This document shows positions 1 through 10,110 of a DNA stretch of 29,815 nucleotides, piece after piece. The position numbers and the translations under genes were made by a program. The DNA lies in contig JBNGIS010033874.1 in assembly GCA_049999725.1 (NCBI GenBank), positions 1 to 29,815 on the forward strand. The letters are read 5' to 3'. How positions within the stretch are numbered: the stretch's first letter is position 1; each line of letters starts with the position of its first letter. A model generated the notes under the pieces. It was given only the letters and a program-made list of their open reading frames with translations, was not told the DNA's origin and searched no databases. This stretch comes from Haplomitrium mnioides. Lineage: Eukaryota > Marchantiophyta > Haplomitriopsida > Calobryales.

Positions 1-3
1 CCT

Positions 4-256
4 GTTCTGAGTAGCCTGTTCGTGGTTCAAAGTAACGGCTGTTGAGGTAGAAAAGTTGTTGGAAGTTGGCTTTATCTACCAAGTCTTGAACAGTGAATGG
101 GTGTTGGCTTTAGTACTGGTGCCCAAGGGGATGCGGGTAGATAGGAAGCAAAAGATTAAGGTGTGCGAGGACTTTTGAAAGCTCAACGAGGCAACCAAGA
201 AGGATCATTACCCTCTAACATTCACTACTTTGAACTAGAAACAGGCTACTCAAAAC
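4..256. repeat. 29-bp inverted repeat flanking a gypsy RT fragment
   Basis: Positions 4-32 and the reverse complement of 228-256 match at 25 of 29 bases; both contain GAGTAGCCTGTT and end in GTTCAAAG. They bracket the RT fragment at 43-227 almost exactly. The left arm lies at the window edge, so the repeat could extend further left. A related copy of the inner part lies in direct orientation at 13197-13231. The pair could be the ends of a small fold-back element or the result of an inverted local duplication. The sequence shows the repeat; its nature is inferred. Confidence 0.7.
43..227 (+). pseudogene. Ty3/gypsy reverse transcriptase fragment
   Basis: Plus-strand reading gives about 60 residues typical of the N-terminal part of a Ty3/gypsy reverse transcriptase: VEKLLEVGFIYQV, then VLVPKG, then KIKVCEDF, a TGA stop, and KLNEATKKDHYPL. 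These correspond to the conserved segment in which the enzyme enters the fingers domain, ahead of the catalytic palm. The TGA sits where family members have arginine, consistent with CGA to TGA decay. No polymerase active site, protease or integrase is present, so this is a relic. It is unrelated in orientation and subfamily to the chromovirus at 14268-24376. It begins and ends at the inverted repeat. Confidence 0.8.
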
Positions 257-1100
257 ATGAAACTTTTTTTTTCGAGAACAAGCGTAGTTTTTGAGCTCAA
301 AAAACAAAAAAAGAGGTTATCTTTAAAAAACAAAAACTACGTGAGTTTTTGAGCTTTACTTTTTCCGTTTTAACGAGCATGATGAAGCAAGAATCAATTT
401 CATTATCCAAAATAAAATGATACTCTTGGTTTTTACAAAAATATTGGAGATCTCGAAGTCGATGTAAAGTATACAAAATAAAGTATGTTTTCACATGAAA
501 CCTAGATTTCTCATTGATTACAATTCGAAGCCAAAAAATTGAAATATACATCAAAATAAGTTATTTCAAAATAGGTTTGGTTGCACAAACTCTATGCTCG
601 CATAGATATAGTGCTCCTAAAAACTCATTTTTTGGAAAAAAATTTAAAAACATGAGGAAAATGCCTAAACACACTAGAAGTCAAGCAAATGAGTTTGGAA
701 TTGTAGACAAAAACCAACAAAGTGAAACATTGCATGGACTTTGGAGCTCTTTCAAGTTCAAACAAGAAAAAAACTTTCTTTTGTAGTTGAAAATCCATGC
801 TTGAAAAGGTTTAAGTGGGCGTATTTTAGAAGGTTTTAGCAATTGAAAATCTTTTTAATTCAAAGAATCATATACACAAAGGAGTTATAGTTTTGAATCA
901 AAATGGCAATGGCTTAAGAGATTTACTTCATAGTGCAAACAAGCAACATCTCTAAGATTTTGACTAGAGTCTGCCAAACAAAAGGTTTTGAGTTTTACAA
1001 AAGAGTCTATGAGAGGTGTAGAATCTAAATTGTACATTGTGATCATTGTATTTAGAAGATTTAAGGTTGTATATCTGATTTAGTATGTGCCAAAGGCTTG
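257..1100. other. AT-rich intergenic sequence
   Basis: No convincing gene. Short open frames here lack recognisable motifs and coding bias. A CTATGCTCGCATAG palindrome at about 592-605 is an isolated relative of the palindromic repeat units found further right. There is also a short inverted repeat (CGTAGTTTTT near 281-290 with AAAAACTACG near 332-341). Confidence 0.6.
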
Positions 1101-1109
1101 GACTTCCTC

Positions 1110-1330
1110 ACAAAAGTCTATGCATGCATATGAATGTGAGCTAAGTATTTGAACACTCTACACCAAATTCTATGCACGCATAGACTTCTGAGCTCAATAT
1201 CTGAACACTCGACAACAAAGACTATGTTGAACCTAGGTTTTAAGTTTTGTAGGAGAGTCTTTGCACTCATGAGGTTTCGACTTACGCATCAAATTCTATG
1301 CGTCCATAGGGTTCAGACTTCAACATTGGA
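1110..1330. repeat. Diverged palindromic repeat array (CTATGCRCGCATAG type)
   Basis: Four to five degenerate units with the core TCTATGCRYGCATAG occur at about 1118, 1169, 1221, 1258 and 1295. The first three are spaced 51-52 bp and share the flank TTGAACACTC. The core is self-complementary. It resembles the GTCCATGCRYGCATGGAC units at 7325-7565, 9200-9495, 10965-11035 and 12660-12812, so it is probably an older, AT-drifted member of the same repeat family. Confidence 0.6.
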
Positions 1331-1830
1331 GTACAAATGTGCTCAAGGTTTTGTTTTTTGCAATATTTCTAAACACATTTAAGATTTCATTTTCTGACTT
1401 GGAGTCTAAAAGTTAAAGAGTACAAACTTGTACATTTGAGTCAAATTGCACTAAAGGTTTCAAGTTGTACATCAAAGTCCTTACAAGCACAAGATTAAGT
1501 AGTTAATTTGGGAAGATGCTTCATCGATACCAAAATATTTAACTCTTCTAGCAAACAATAAACAAGGAAAGAATATGATTACATTTTGGATCAAAAAATA
1601 TTGACAAACCAAATGAAAATGTTAGTTACATATTTACATTTCATTCATAGAGAATAAAAATGAACTTGGAATGCTTTGCATTAGAAAGTTCAAGGTGGCA
1701 TATAATTTCAAGAAATTCCTTCACAATGTTCTAAAGTACTTTATAAAATAATATTATTAAATTACAATATAAACTAAAAGTACATACTATACAATGAGGT
1801 CTCTAAATGACTCTAGTCACTCATGTTGAC
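1331..1830. other. AT-rich sequence without recognisable feature
   Basis: No coding, RNA or repeat signal that I can support. The sequence is low in GC and lies downstream (in minus-strand terms) of the decayed gene at 1831-3144, so part of it may be that gene's 3' flank. Confidence 0.5.
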
Positions 1831-3144
1831 TTATTCTGATTCAACTTCAGAAGATTCATCAAGATTAACACAATCTACCTCAGTGTTAATAACATTGATT
1901 GAATCTCTTTCCAACACATCACGAATGATTTCTTTTTCTCATTTGCACTCAAATAGATTTAATTTAATGGTAGCTAAAGTGGGGTTTTCAATTGGTTTTT
2001 TTGAGTGAGAAGAAAATCAAAAGAAAAAATCATGATTTGCATTACATAAAGTACATTAAAATGTAACTTGGATTTGTGTTTCCCTTTTGTTTTTGCCATT
2101 TTTTCTAGAAAGTATTGTCCAAAAATGCATGTTTAGCCTCACAAGAAAAACCTTTGAACACGTATATAATTCGGGTTGAAAGGATCTTCCTCATCAAATA
2201 ACAAAAATTTGAGGACTTTGGCAATCCAAAATGGTCTGTGTTTTGGATCGAGTAAGGTAACAACACAAATAAACATTATGGCTTTCATCTTATGTAGGCT
2301 ACCAAATTTGTGCATATATCTAGTATTTTGTGAAACAAATCCTTCTCGCGATCTAAGTGCACCATTATAGATTGTTTGACATTTAGAAATTATATGTTCT
2401 ACAAGAATATCTTCCTCTGTCTGTTGAGCATCAACTTGAAAACCTAGACGAACATTTTGAGAATCATTAGAAGGTCTTGTCGGTTGTGAAGGTAGAAGGA
2501 TGAATTCTACTGTGAGTCCTTGTCTTTGTCTTTCAGCAATGTAAGTTGCAAGCTCTTGTTGGGCAAGGTAAAGTCATTCCACCATTAAATATCAGAATCT
2601 GTAATGGACTTGTACCAATTCTTACTTATGTTGTCCCTTATTGGAAAAACCACTTTCTCTACATCAACTTCTCTTTCTTCCTTTTGAGATAGTTTGATTT
2701 CAAAATATACCTTGAGAAGATTCAACATTGAAATAGGTACTTGAGTTGACAAACTACCATTTGCAAGTAACTAAAATTCATCTGTTGAAAATTGTTTGCT
2801 CCAAATCTTTGCTTTCAAACAATTTGAACTTGAACTATTGATTAAAAGCAATAGCATGTATCCTTTGAGCTTGAGAGGGATGTTGTTGTAGAAACAATTT
2901 AAAGTCTAAGTTTCCATCAAAATAGTTACTTGAGGTCTAGGATTATAAGATAACTGTAACGTCTTGCTAAGACTTGTAATCGTGAAAGCTTTGATGCATT
3001 TCAAACGTTTTGAGAATCTGCTAAACATTTGAATGATTTGATCATGAGTATGGCCAACCATGAGAAATGCCACCTTGTTGAACGTTAGGCCCATTAGCTC
3101 TTGCAATCCAAATGAAGAATGTGGAAACATATGAAGTACAAGCA
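1831..3144 (-). pseudogene. Decayed gene with GHTH...MFSRFS domain (DUF7869-like)
   Basis: The minus strand reads through several frames as one diverged protein. It begins with FNKVAFLMVGHTHDQI and MFSRFSKRLK, then KAFTITSL and SYNPRPQVTILMET (3144 to about 2910). Next come VVFPIRDNISKNWYKS, WWNDF, and RPFWIAKVLKFLLFDEEDPF (about 2240-2165). It ends in an acidic tail, LDESSEVESE, with a TAA at 1831-1833. The GHTHxxIxxMFS signature resembles the uncharacterised DUF7869-type domain seen in plant transposon-like proteins; this assignment is from memory and tentative. At least two frameshifts and several stops make it non-functional. The N-terminal half is missing because the copia copy 1 LTR starts at 3145. 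It could be a host gene or part of an uncharacterised DNA transposon. Confidence 0.6.
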
Positions 3145-3362
3145 TGTGTAATCAATCATCAACTCTTCTTCTCTTTCTCTTCTCTCTCCTCAATGTCTCA
3201 ATCTCATATATCTTATAATGTTGTACAAAGGTAATAGCAATGTAAGGTAATATGCTAATCATATAAGATTAGCACAAACCTTAATCCTAATCATAGAGTC
3301 TAATCATAGGTTAAGGACTAATGCTATATAAGCCTAATCATCTCACTAAATGTATTATAATA
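3145..3362 (-). repeat. 3' LTR of copia copy 1
   Basis: About 218 bp, starting TGTGTAATC on the plus strand and ending TGTATTATAATA, homologous to 13771-13978 of copy 2; the shared block TCTAATCATAGGTTAAG-like is clear. On the minus strand it is preceded by the polypurine tract AAGGGGGAG (3363-3371), as expected for a 3' LTR. The terminal CA has decayed to TA. The left boundary coincides with the end of coding homology in the 1831-3144 pseudogene, which supports it as the insertion point. Confidence 0.65.
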
Positions 3363-3829
3363 CTCCCCCTTGGTTATAACATGAAGAATGTTGTAACCAC
3401 ACATAAGATATATATGAAACCTATGAGAAAATACCACCAACATACCAAAATAAATCCATATGAAATATAAAAGTGTTGCCTCATTAAAACCGTCTCATAC
3501 CTTAATGAGGGAAAGAGTACAACCACCATTTGTAAATGGATATAGAAGTCATATAGTGACCAAAAGAGAGAAGCAATAATAAGAAAATCTGCTATAGACC
3601 AAATAGATAATTTGCAAAAAATGATCATATAAAACTTGAAAGAGATACCATGAGCAGAAAATAGAATATAAAGATATATTGGAGATAAAAATAATGATGT
3701 CGACAAGATAATAAAATAATAGTCGGTGAAGTCATGACAATAAAGTCGATAATATCCGTAAACCAAGTAGATGACAAAAATGTTGATGTAGTGCCGGAGG
3801 TAAAGCCTTAGTAAATATATCGGCAATAT

Positions 3830-5690
3830 TCTCTTTACTAGAGATAACCTGCACAAAAATAGTGTTATCAAGCTGCTCATGAGTGAAGAAAAGCTTTGGA
3901 GCGATGTGTTTTATGCGGTCTCCTTTAATTAATCCATGTGAGACCTGCTATACACATGCCAAGTTACCTTCAAAAATAACAGTAGGGTCATATATACAAG
4001 GCAAACCACAATGCAAATAAGCATGATCAAGCATTCTTCATAGGTATATGCACTCCCTACTAGCTTCATATAGAGCAATGATCTCTACATGGTTTGAAGA
4101 TGTACAAGTCAAAGTCTGCTTTGTACTTTTCCATGATATAGTTATAGAACCATATAGGAAGATATAATCGGTTTGGGATTTAGCATCATCAGCATCCGAA
4201 AAGTATCTCGCATTTATATGGCCGGTAAGGATTTGATCAGTACTATTTGGGAAAAATAGTCACATGTCAATTGTGCCTTGTAAGTATATGAAAATACGCT
4301 TGATACCATTCCAATGCTTTATAGTAGGTTGTGAACTATGTCTTGCAAGCAAGTTCACAACGAAGGAAATATCAGGGCGTGTTTGATTAGCAAGATACAT
4401 AAGAGCTCCTATAGCATAGAGATATTGTATCTTATATTCAAGGATTGGCTCTATATCTTTCTGTTTTCAGAAAATATCTTTGTCTCTATTTAGTGAAATT
4501 ATCTCCATAGGGGATGTGACTGGATGAGATTTATCCATATTGAATTGTTTAAGGATTTTCTTAGTATAAGTACTCTGATGCATCAATATACCATCATCAA
4601 GAAACTCAAATTGTAATCCTAAACAATACTTGGTCTTACCAATATCCTTCATATCAAAAGTCTTCTTAAGCATAGAAATAGTTTGCTCAAGAAAGGATTG
4701 GTGACCAAAAAGGTTTATATCATCAATATATAATGCAACAAATATAAATTATTTGTCAATATTCTTGATGAATAAACTTGGTGCAATGTTATCAAAGTGA
4801 AAACCCATGGCTATCATCTCCTCATGAAATCTATGATACCATATTCGACCACTCTGCTTAAGTCCATAAATAGATTGATGGATTTGGACTGCATATCCAC
4901 CCTTAGCTAGAGGCATGGATTGATGCATAGGCGTATAATAGGTCTTCTCTCTCTAGAATGCCTCTCATGGACTATAGGTTTTAACCTAGTACTACCACCA
5001 CTAGGTGTAATGATGGTCGATGGTAAAGAGGTAGATGGGTCGCTAAATAGAATACTCCTAGTGACATTGTCCCCCTGAATATAATAGATATTACTTGCAA
5101 TAAGCTCTAGACAAGCTTTCATATAGATTTGGGTATCTAGAAACCCATATAGTTATGCTGTCACAACATCCATCTAGTGTGTAATGAGCTCATGTCCTAG
5201 GAAAAGCCTACTAAGAACCAGTATGTGATGGCATCCATAACTAGGGCATATGTGAGATTGTAGTCTCTCCCATGTATCTATGAATAGCCTTTGGCTACAA
5301 GGCGTGGCTTATATATGACAATTTTGCCTTTTCTATTTCGCTTCTTCGCAAAGATCCACCTATATCAAATTAAATTAACATCAGAGGGAACATGGACTAA
5401 AGGTCCAAATACCTTCCTCTGTATCATGGAATCAAGTTCTGAATCCATTGCCTTTTTCCACTCTATCCGCTTAGAACAATCCATAGCTTCTTTGACAAAT
5501 CTAAGATCAAGTGGTGTATCGGATATAGTTTGTAAAACAAGGAATGCAAAATGGTCATCAACATCTACACTCTCTCTTTGCCATATAACCCTTGTATCCA
5601 TATAGTGGATCAAGATCTTCTGATTATTAGAGTATTCCAATAAGGAAATAGATGGCTGAGATAGTAAAGGTATAGACGAAGATGCTTTCA
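3830..5690 (-). pseudogene. Copia copy 1 reverse transcriptase and RNase H
   Basis: Reading the minus strand from about 5690: the RT entry region (DCSKRIEWKKAMDSELDSM, then VFGPLVHVPSDVNLI) at 5365-5560, a GYAVQIHQSIYGLKQSG block near 4900-4840, and the catalytic YIDD at about 4719-4730 with both aspartates kept. The connection MLKKTFDMKDIGKTKYCLGL follows at 4673, then LMYLANQTRPDISF. RNase H shows TISWKSTKQTLTCTSSNHVE and HIAPKLFFTHEQL near 3890. A normal copia polyprotein copies RNA to DNA in virus-like particles. Here stops at about 4465, 5123 and 5365 and several indels break the frame. The YIDD residues survive although the gene does not. Confidence 0.85.
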
Positions 5691-5729
5691 TGACATCAGC
5701 TGAGAATGTAGTTCTCTTAGTCAAAACTT

Positions 5730-6108
5730 TTTACCTAGGTTGAGAGTCTTTTGAGCCAAGAGAGCGTCCTCTCTTTTGCCTTGATACTTGGTCAACTACT
5801 AGTTTTCAAATATCCTGAATTCTTGCAAGAATATTCACTATAGGAATATATGACCTAGTTACCTTTGCAATTTCATTAAAAGAATCTGACAATTGTTTGA
5901 CTCTTTTAGCCAAGTGAAGAAGTCTCTTGACTTCATCCTCACCTTGCCTTGTTCTTTGATCTATCCATATAGTGGATATATTCTCCTATTGGAGTTTTTT
6001 TGGTAATGAAGAATTTTTATCTTCAAAAAGAGATGGAAATATATCCTTATAGAAATGACAATTGGGTAATCTAGCTTGAAACACATCAGCTGTGGATGGT
6101 TTCAGATA
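5730..6108 (-). pseudogene. Copia copy 1 integrase-RT linker region
   Basis: Diverged low-conservation part of the copia polyprotein between integrase and RT, recognisable only because it aligns with 26400-26780 of copy 2 (shared GAGAATGTAGTTCTCTT and GGTTGAGAGTCTTTTGAGCC blocks on the plus strand). It contains Lys/Arg-rich and Ser-rich stretches on the minus strand and frame breaks. No catalytic motif is expected here. Confidence 0.6.
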
Positions 6109-7293
6109 TCATATAATAGACGGTGAGTCATATCCCACATAAATGTTGTTTTTCCTTTGAGGCCCTATCTTAATCCTTTTTGGTTCTATAATTAGAACTA
6201 AGACTTGACAACCAAAAACTCGCAGATGGGATAAGTCTTGCATCTGACCATATGCAAGTTGGTGAGGTGACAATGAATTAAAAGCTGATGGTCGATATTT
6301 TAATAATGATGCAGCATGTAGTACTACATGGCCCCATGCAAAAACCGGTAAATTGGTATGCATTAACATATGCCTAACAATTATTTGAATGTTGCATATA
6401 ACTCCTTCGGCTATTCCATTTTGAAAATAGACATGTGCCACAGAGTATTGGATATCTATACCCATAGTCATGCAAAAGTCATCAAAAGTTTTGGATGTAA
6501 ACTCCCCCATATTATCAACTCGTAGGACTTTTATTGGACTTTATGGAAATTGAGCTATCAATTTAGAAATGTGTGCCAATATCCTCAGGAAGACAAGATT
6601 ACGGGTAGATAGTAATGACACTTCTGACTATTTTGTAAAAGCGTAGATGATCACCAAGAAGTATCAAAAGGGTCCACTAGGTGGATTAATAGGACCACAA
6701 ACATCTACATGTATTCTCTGAAGAAACTTTGGAATTTCCATAATTGTCTTGGAAATCGCTAGATATAAGGGCAGTTTGCCTTGAGAACAATGAATACATG
6801 GCCTTTCGATCATAGATGGCTTTATGCTTTGAGGAATAGATTAGATCACTTTTTGAATGCTACGAAACATTGTAGTGCCCGAATGTCCTAAGCAGTTTTG
6901 CCATAAAGTAGTATGATTGATTTCTTTTGCATGAGTATGATAGTTTTGTACTTGCGTAATATAGAAACCAAGAGGCTACGCAAAAAGTGTTTCTTTTATT
7001 TTAGATCCTTTAGCAGTGTGCTTCAATAAATGCAACACTTCCTGATTTTTACAATTGTTGGTATGTATGTGATACCCATTGTCTCGTATATCACAAAAAC
7101 TTATTAGGTTTCTAGTTGCACTTGGAGCATATATGGTTGATCTTATATGTATGATAGTCCCTTGTGGCAATCTGATAGTTGTTGGTCCTTTTGCTTCTTC
7201 AATCTGATTGCTGCCCATGATAGCGATTACCTTTCGGTGTGAGGGTGTAAGCTTGGTAAAATAGAACCTGCATTTTAAAATAGTATGAGTATA
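6109..7293 (-). pseudogene. Copia copy 1 integrase, GAG-pre-integrase and protease tail
   Basis: On the minus strand, protease C-terminal sequence and the GAG-pre-integrase segment (SNQIEEAKGPTTIRLPQG, then STIYAPSATRNLISFCDI) lie at 6976-7218. They are followed by the zinc-binding region and the integrase core. The best preserved stretch is 6109-6510: GEFTSKTFDDFCMTMGIDI, QNGIAEG, and HLRVFGCQVLV, ending in GPQRKNNIYVGYDSPSII. The QNGxAE motif supplies the catalytic glutamate, and the strand-transfer aspartates would lie just upstream. The frame is broken around 6520-6980. The protease active site is lost because the element is truncated at about 7293. Confidence 0.85.
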
Positions 7294-7324
7294 TTTCTTT
7301 TCTTTTTAATGTTGCTCAAAAGTC

Positions 7325-7565
7325 CTTTTGAGCAAGTGCTCACAAGTCCATGAGCACATGGACTCGGGAGTTGATGCGCGCTTAGACTTGGGGCTCCATG
7401 CTTGCATGGACTACGAAGTCCTAGCGCACATGAACTATAGAGTCACTACGTGAATTGACCATAGACTCCATGCTCGCATGGACTTCCGGGTACAAGTGTG
7501 CATGGACTCCGGAGTCCATGCACACATGAACTCCAACATCGATCCCCGTTTGGATTCCAACGCCT
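7325..7565. repeat. 24-bp palindromic tandem array A
   Basis: About nine units of 24 bp with consensus near GTCCATGCRCRCATGGACT plus five variable bases, for example CTCCATGCTCGCATGGACTT and GTCCATGCACACATGAACTC. Each unit has a self-complementary core GTCCATGC/GCATGGAC. The array ends about 100 bp before the polypyrimidine-AG junction at 7646-7664, so it would sit in an intron or upstream flank of the decayed gene that follows. Confidence 0.85.
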
Positions 7566-7664
7566 TTTTTAGCGTAGACTATAGGTTTAATAGCTTTAAA
7601 TTCCTAATAAACATATGGAGGTATCTTGTGTTATATTATTGATCATTTTTTTTTTGGTTTTCAG

Positions 7665-9171
7665 TTTTCTCAATATTTGGCCAACTTTGTTAATGCTTAC
7701 TCAGACATGAAGCGCGTAAAAGAAGACTTCATCAAGCTTGTCATTAGCATCAAAATACTAAAAGTGAAGCTGAGAGTACACATTCAGCAACTAGTGCCGC
7801 ATCCAACCGCAGCAACAATGCCAGTAGCATCAACAACAAGACCATCAGCTGCCAAAAAGAGAAAGGCGGTGGAGCAAGTCAAGGCTCTATAAAAGAAGAA
7901 ATAGGTTGTCTAAAAGAAGAAGGCTATCTCCGCACCAATTATTGAGAGGTGCCAGCCCCCTCCCAATCTCCAACCATCTTATCTTCAGTGGCCCCTTCAT
8001 CTTCAACTCCAAGTAGCTCAAAGGAGGAAGCAAAGCATGGGCGAATTCAGGCTCCAACCTCAAGATCAAAAAGGCAATTGCACAAGGGCATGCAGATCTT
8101 TTTGGAACGAGAGCAGGTGGACCCTTAGATAGTGTCTAAGGAAAACAAAAATAAAATTAAGGAGTTTCCAATCCAACAATGCAGAGTCTGAGAGGAAACA
8201 ATAACGATTCGATTAGAAAATGTTAACCTTCCAAAACCATGGATGGATAATTGGGGACCATTCCAAATTTGGAGGCTAAATGAGGATTTTGTAGACCTTC
8301 TAGAGCAAAGAATGCTGAGAAACAAGTATGCATATATCTTCTTCATTGTTATGATAGACCCAAAGTGTGGGTTAAAAGATAAGTCACAGTTTGATCTAAG
8401 GAACCCTGACAAATATAGATATAAGATTGGAGGATACAATCACAATGCTGCTGCAAGGCAGCTTTTAATCACCAAATGCAGAGCAAAAAATCCTATGCTT
8501 TCGCTCTGTAACTATTATGTCTGACTCCAACAAAGACCCGCATATTTGCAATAGATGACAATTATGACCAAAGGTACAGATTGGAAATGACGTCAATTCA
8601 AAAGGTCAAATATTGGCATTAGAGGTTCATGAAGAGTGAGATGGTGTCATCCAAAAAATCAAAGAGAGAGTTGGTGTTGGAGACCTTGGAGATCAAGCCA
8701 AAGTCGACTCTTGAGAAGATAGCCACTTCTTAAGACAATTGGTTCCAGCTAGCAATCCAAAGTGGTGAGCTCTATGAGTATTTTTTCTATGTAGGAGAAA
8801 AATCAAGTGAAGCGTTAGAAGCCAAAGGCCAAAGGATTGTTGGGAATGGAGGACATGAAGTGGATACTGTGGCGGCCTCTTCAAGGTCTTGTTAACAAAG
8901 TTAAAATTTCTGTTTTGAAATGTGAGGAAGCCAGAGAGCTTTCAATTGAAGAAATGTCTCGCAAATTGGAGAGACATAAAGTTTTAGCAGTTATGGTAAA
9001 GTCTTTTCACTCCAAAGTCAACTACAGCTCTTAGGAAGAAGTTAGAGAGGAGTATCCTATCCACACCAAGGAGTCAAAAATGTCTTCATTTTACTCCAAC
9101 TTTGAAAAGCTAATAGTAAAGTTTGTTTTTCCATTCTACGACTCTTATTCTAGAGTTGTACTGAATTTTTT
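7665..9171 (+). pseudogene. Decayed unknown gene, exon-like block A
   Basis: Family not recognised. A polypyrimidine tract ending TTTTCAG (7646-7664) precedes a coding-like block that continues for 1.5 kb if stops and two to three frameshifts are bridged. In order: SQYLANFVNAYSDMKRVKEDF (coiled-coil-like); a Lys-rich and then Ser/Pro-rich linker (7790-8040); RSKRQLHKGMQIFLEREQVDP; then the best block at 8243-8515 with NWGPFQIWRLNEDFVDLLEQ, YAYIFFIVMIDPKCGLKDK and YKIGGYNHNAAARQLL. After a frameshift near 8515 come RIFAIDDNYDQRYRLEMTS, a stop, RFMKSEMVSS, and a Lys/Glu-rich helix-like tail with SIEEMSRKLERHKVL. Three stops near 7890-7915 fall in a Lys/Gln-like run where CAA/CAG would restore reading. 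A GT at 9172 is a plausible donor. It could be a host gene or a gene carried by a transposon. Confidence 0.55.
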
Positions 9172-9199
9172 GTAAAAGCTATTTTGCTAGAATGAAAAT

Positions 9200-9495
9200 G
9201 ATTCATAGTCCATATGCACAAGGACTCTTAAGTCCAAGTGTGCCTTTACACTCAAGTCGATACGCGCTTGGACATTAAAGTCCATATGCACATGGATATT
9301 GAAGTCCATTCGCCATGGAATTGAGTGTCCAAGCGCGCTTGAACTTGAGAGTCCATGTGTGCTTGGACTTGAGAGTCTATGCGCTCTTGGAATTCAAAGT
9401 CCATGCATCTATAGGCTTCAGAGACCTTGCTCGTTGGGACTCTCAAGTCCATGCACGTATGGACTTCAGAGACCATGCTCGCATGGACTCTCATG
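9200..9495. repeat. 24-bp palindromic tandem array B
   Basis: About twelve units of the same 24-bp family as array A, such as AGTCCATGCACGTATGGACT and GACCATGCTCGCATGGACTC, with a mostly constant 24-bp register. It begins just after the exon-like block A donor and runs directly into the 52-bp minisatellite. The 24-bp period is eight codons, which creates spurious open frames with eight-residue repeats on both strands; none should be taken as genes. Confidence 0.88.
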
Positions 9496-10105
9496 GGGGG
9501 CGTCCTCTTTGAGGCGTGAAGCCGATAGCCGAAGTGCGCGTGCTAAGGGCGGCCTCCTCCTTGAGGCGTGAAGTCAGTGGTCGAGGCGCGCGCGCTACGG
9601 ACGGTGTCCTCCTTGAGGCGTGAAGCCGACGGCCGAGGCACGCGCGCTACGGGCGACATCCTCCTTGAGGCGGGAACCCGACAACTGAGGCGCGCACGCT
9701 ATAGGCAGCGTCCTCCTTGAGGCTTGAAGCTGCGAAGCCAGCGACCGAGGCGCGCGCGCTATGGGTGACATCCTCCTTGAGGCGCAAAGCTAGTGGCCAA
9801 GGCGCACGCGCTACGGACGGCGCCCTCCTTGAGGCGTGAAGCCGACGGCCAAGGCGCGTGCGCTATGGGCGGCATCCTCCTTGAGGCGGGAAGCCAGTGA
9901 AGCTGACGACCGAGGCGCCCGCGTTACGGGCGGCATCCTCCTTGAGACGTGAAGCCAGAGAAGTTGGCAGCCGAGGCGCGTGCACTACGGGCAACGTCCT
10001 CATTGAGGCGTGAAGCCGGCGGCCGAGGCGTGCATGCTATGGGCATCATCCTCCTTGAGACGGGAAACAAGCGGCCGAGGCGCGTGCGCGCTATGTGCAG
10101 CGCCG
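9496..10105. repeat. GC-rich 52-bp minisatellite
   Basis: Eleven copies anchored on TCCTCCTTGAGGCG at 9503, 9555, 9607, 9659, 9711, 9771, 9823, 9875, 9936, 9997 and 10049. The spacing is 52 bp except for one 60-bp and two 61-bp units, which carry an extra 8-9 bp GAAGCCAG-like duplication. Each unit ends in a GAGGCGCGCGCGCTA CpG-rich segment. By eye the block is far richer in GC than the AT-rich surroundings. No copy supports a real gene; open frames are by-products of the repeat. Confidence 0.92.
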
Positions 10106-10110
10106 TGCAA

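Larger units (their letters stand above)
3145..7293 (-). mobile_element. Ty1/copia retrotransposon copy 1, 5'-truncated
   Basis: A copia element on the minus strand: 3' LTR at 3145-3362, polypurine tract, then (reading leftwards from 7293) end of protease, GAG-pre-integrase, integrase, RT and RNase H. The domain order PR-IN-RT-RH defines Ty1/copia. It is clearly related by eye to copy 2 (13771-29077) along its whole length. The match stops abruptly at about 7293, inside protease, just before the region that carries the catalytic DSG in copy 2. The gag gene, leader and 5' LTR are absent. Numerous stops and small indels interrupt the reading frame, so it is dead. Confidence 0.88.

Noticed and set aside
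3374-3880. 168-codon minus-strand frame rich in Tyr, Leu and Phe, resembling a membrane protein
   Set aside because: It overlaps the copia RNase H end and 3' non-coding region in a different frame from the recognised motifs; its hydrophobicity follows from AT-rich sequence.
7325-9495. CRISPR-like appearance of short palindromic repeats at regular spacing
   Set aside because: Units are contiguous with no unique spacers, diverged from each other, and lie in plant nuclear DNA without cas genes.
9252-9571. Three overlapping open frames of 65-90 codons on both strands with eight-residue repeats
   Set aside because: They are a by-product of the 24-bp (eight-codon) tandem array running into the 52-bp minisatellite; both strands and two frames stay open equally.
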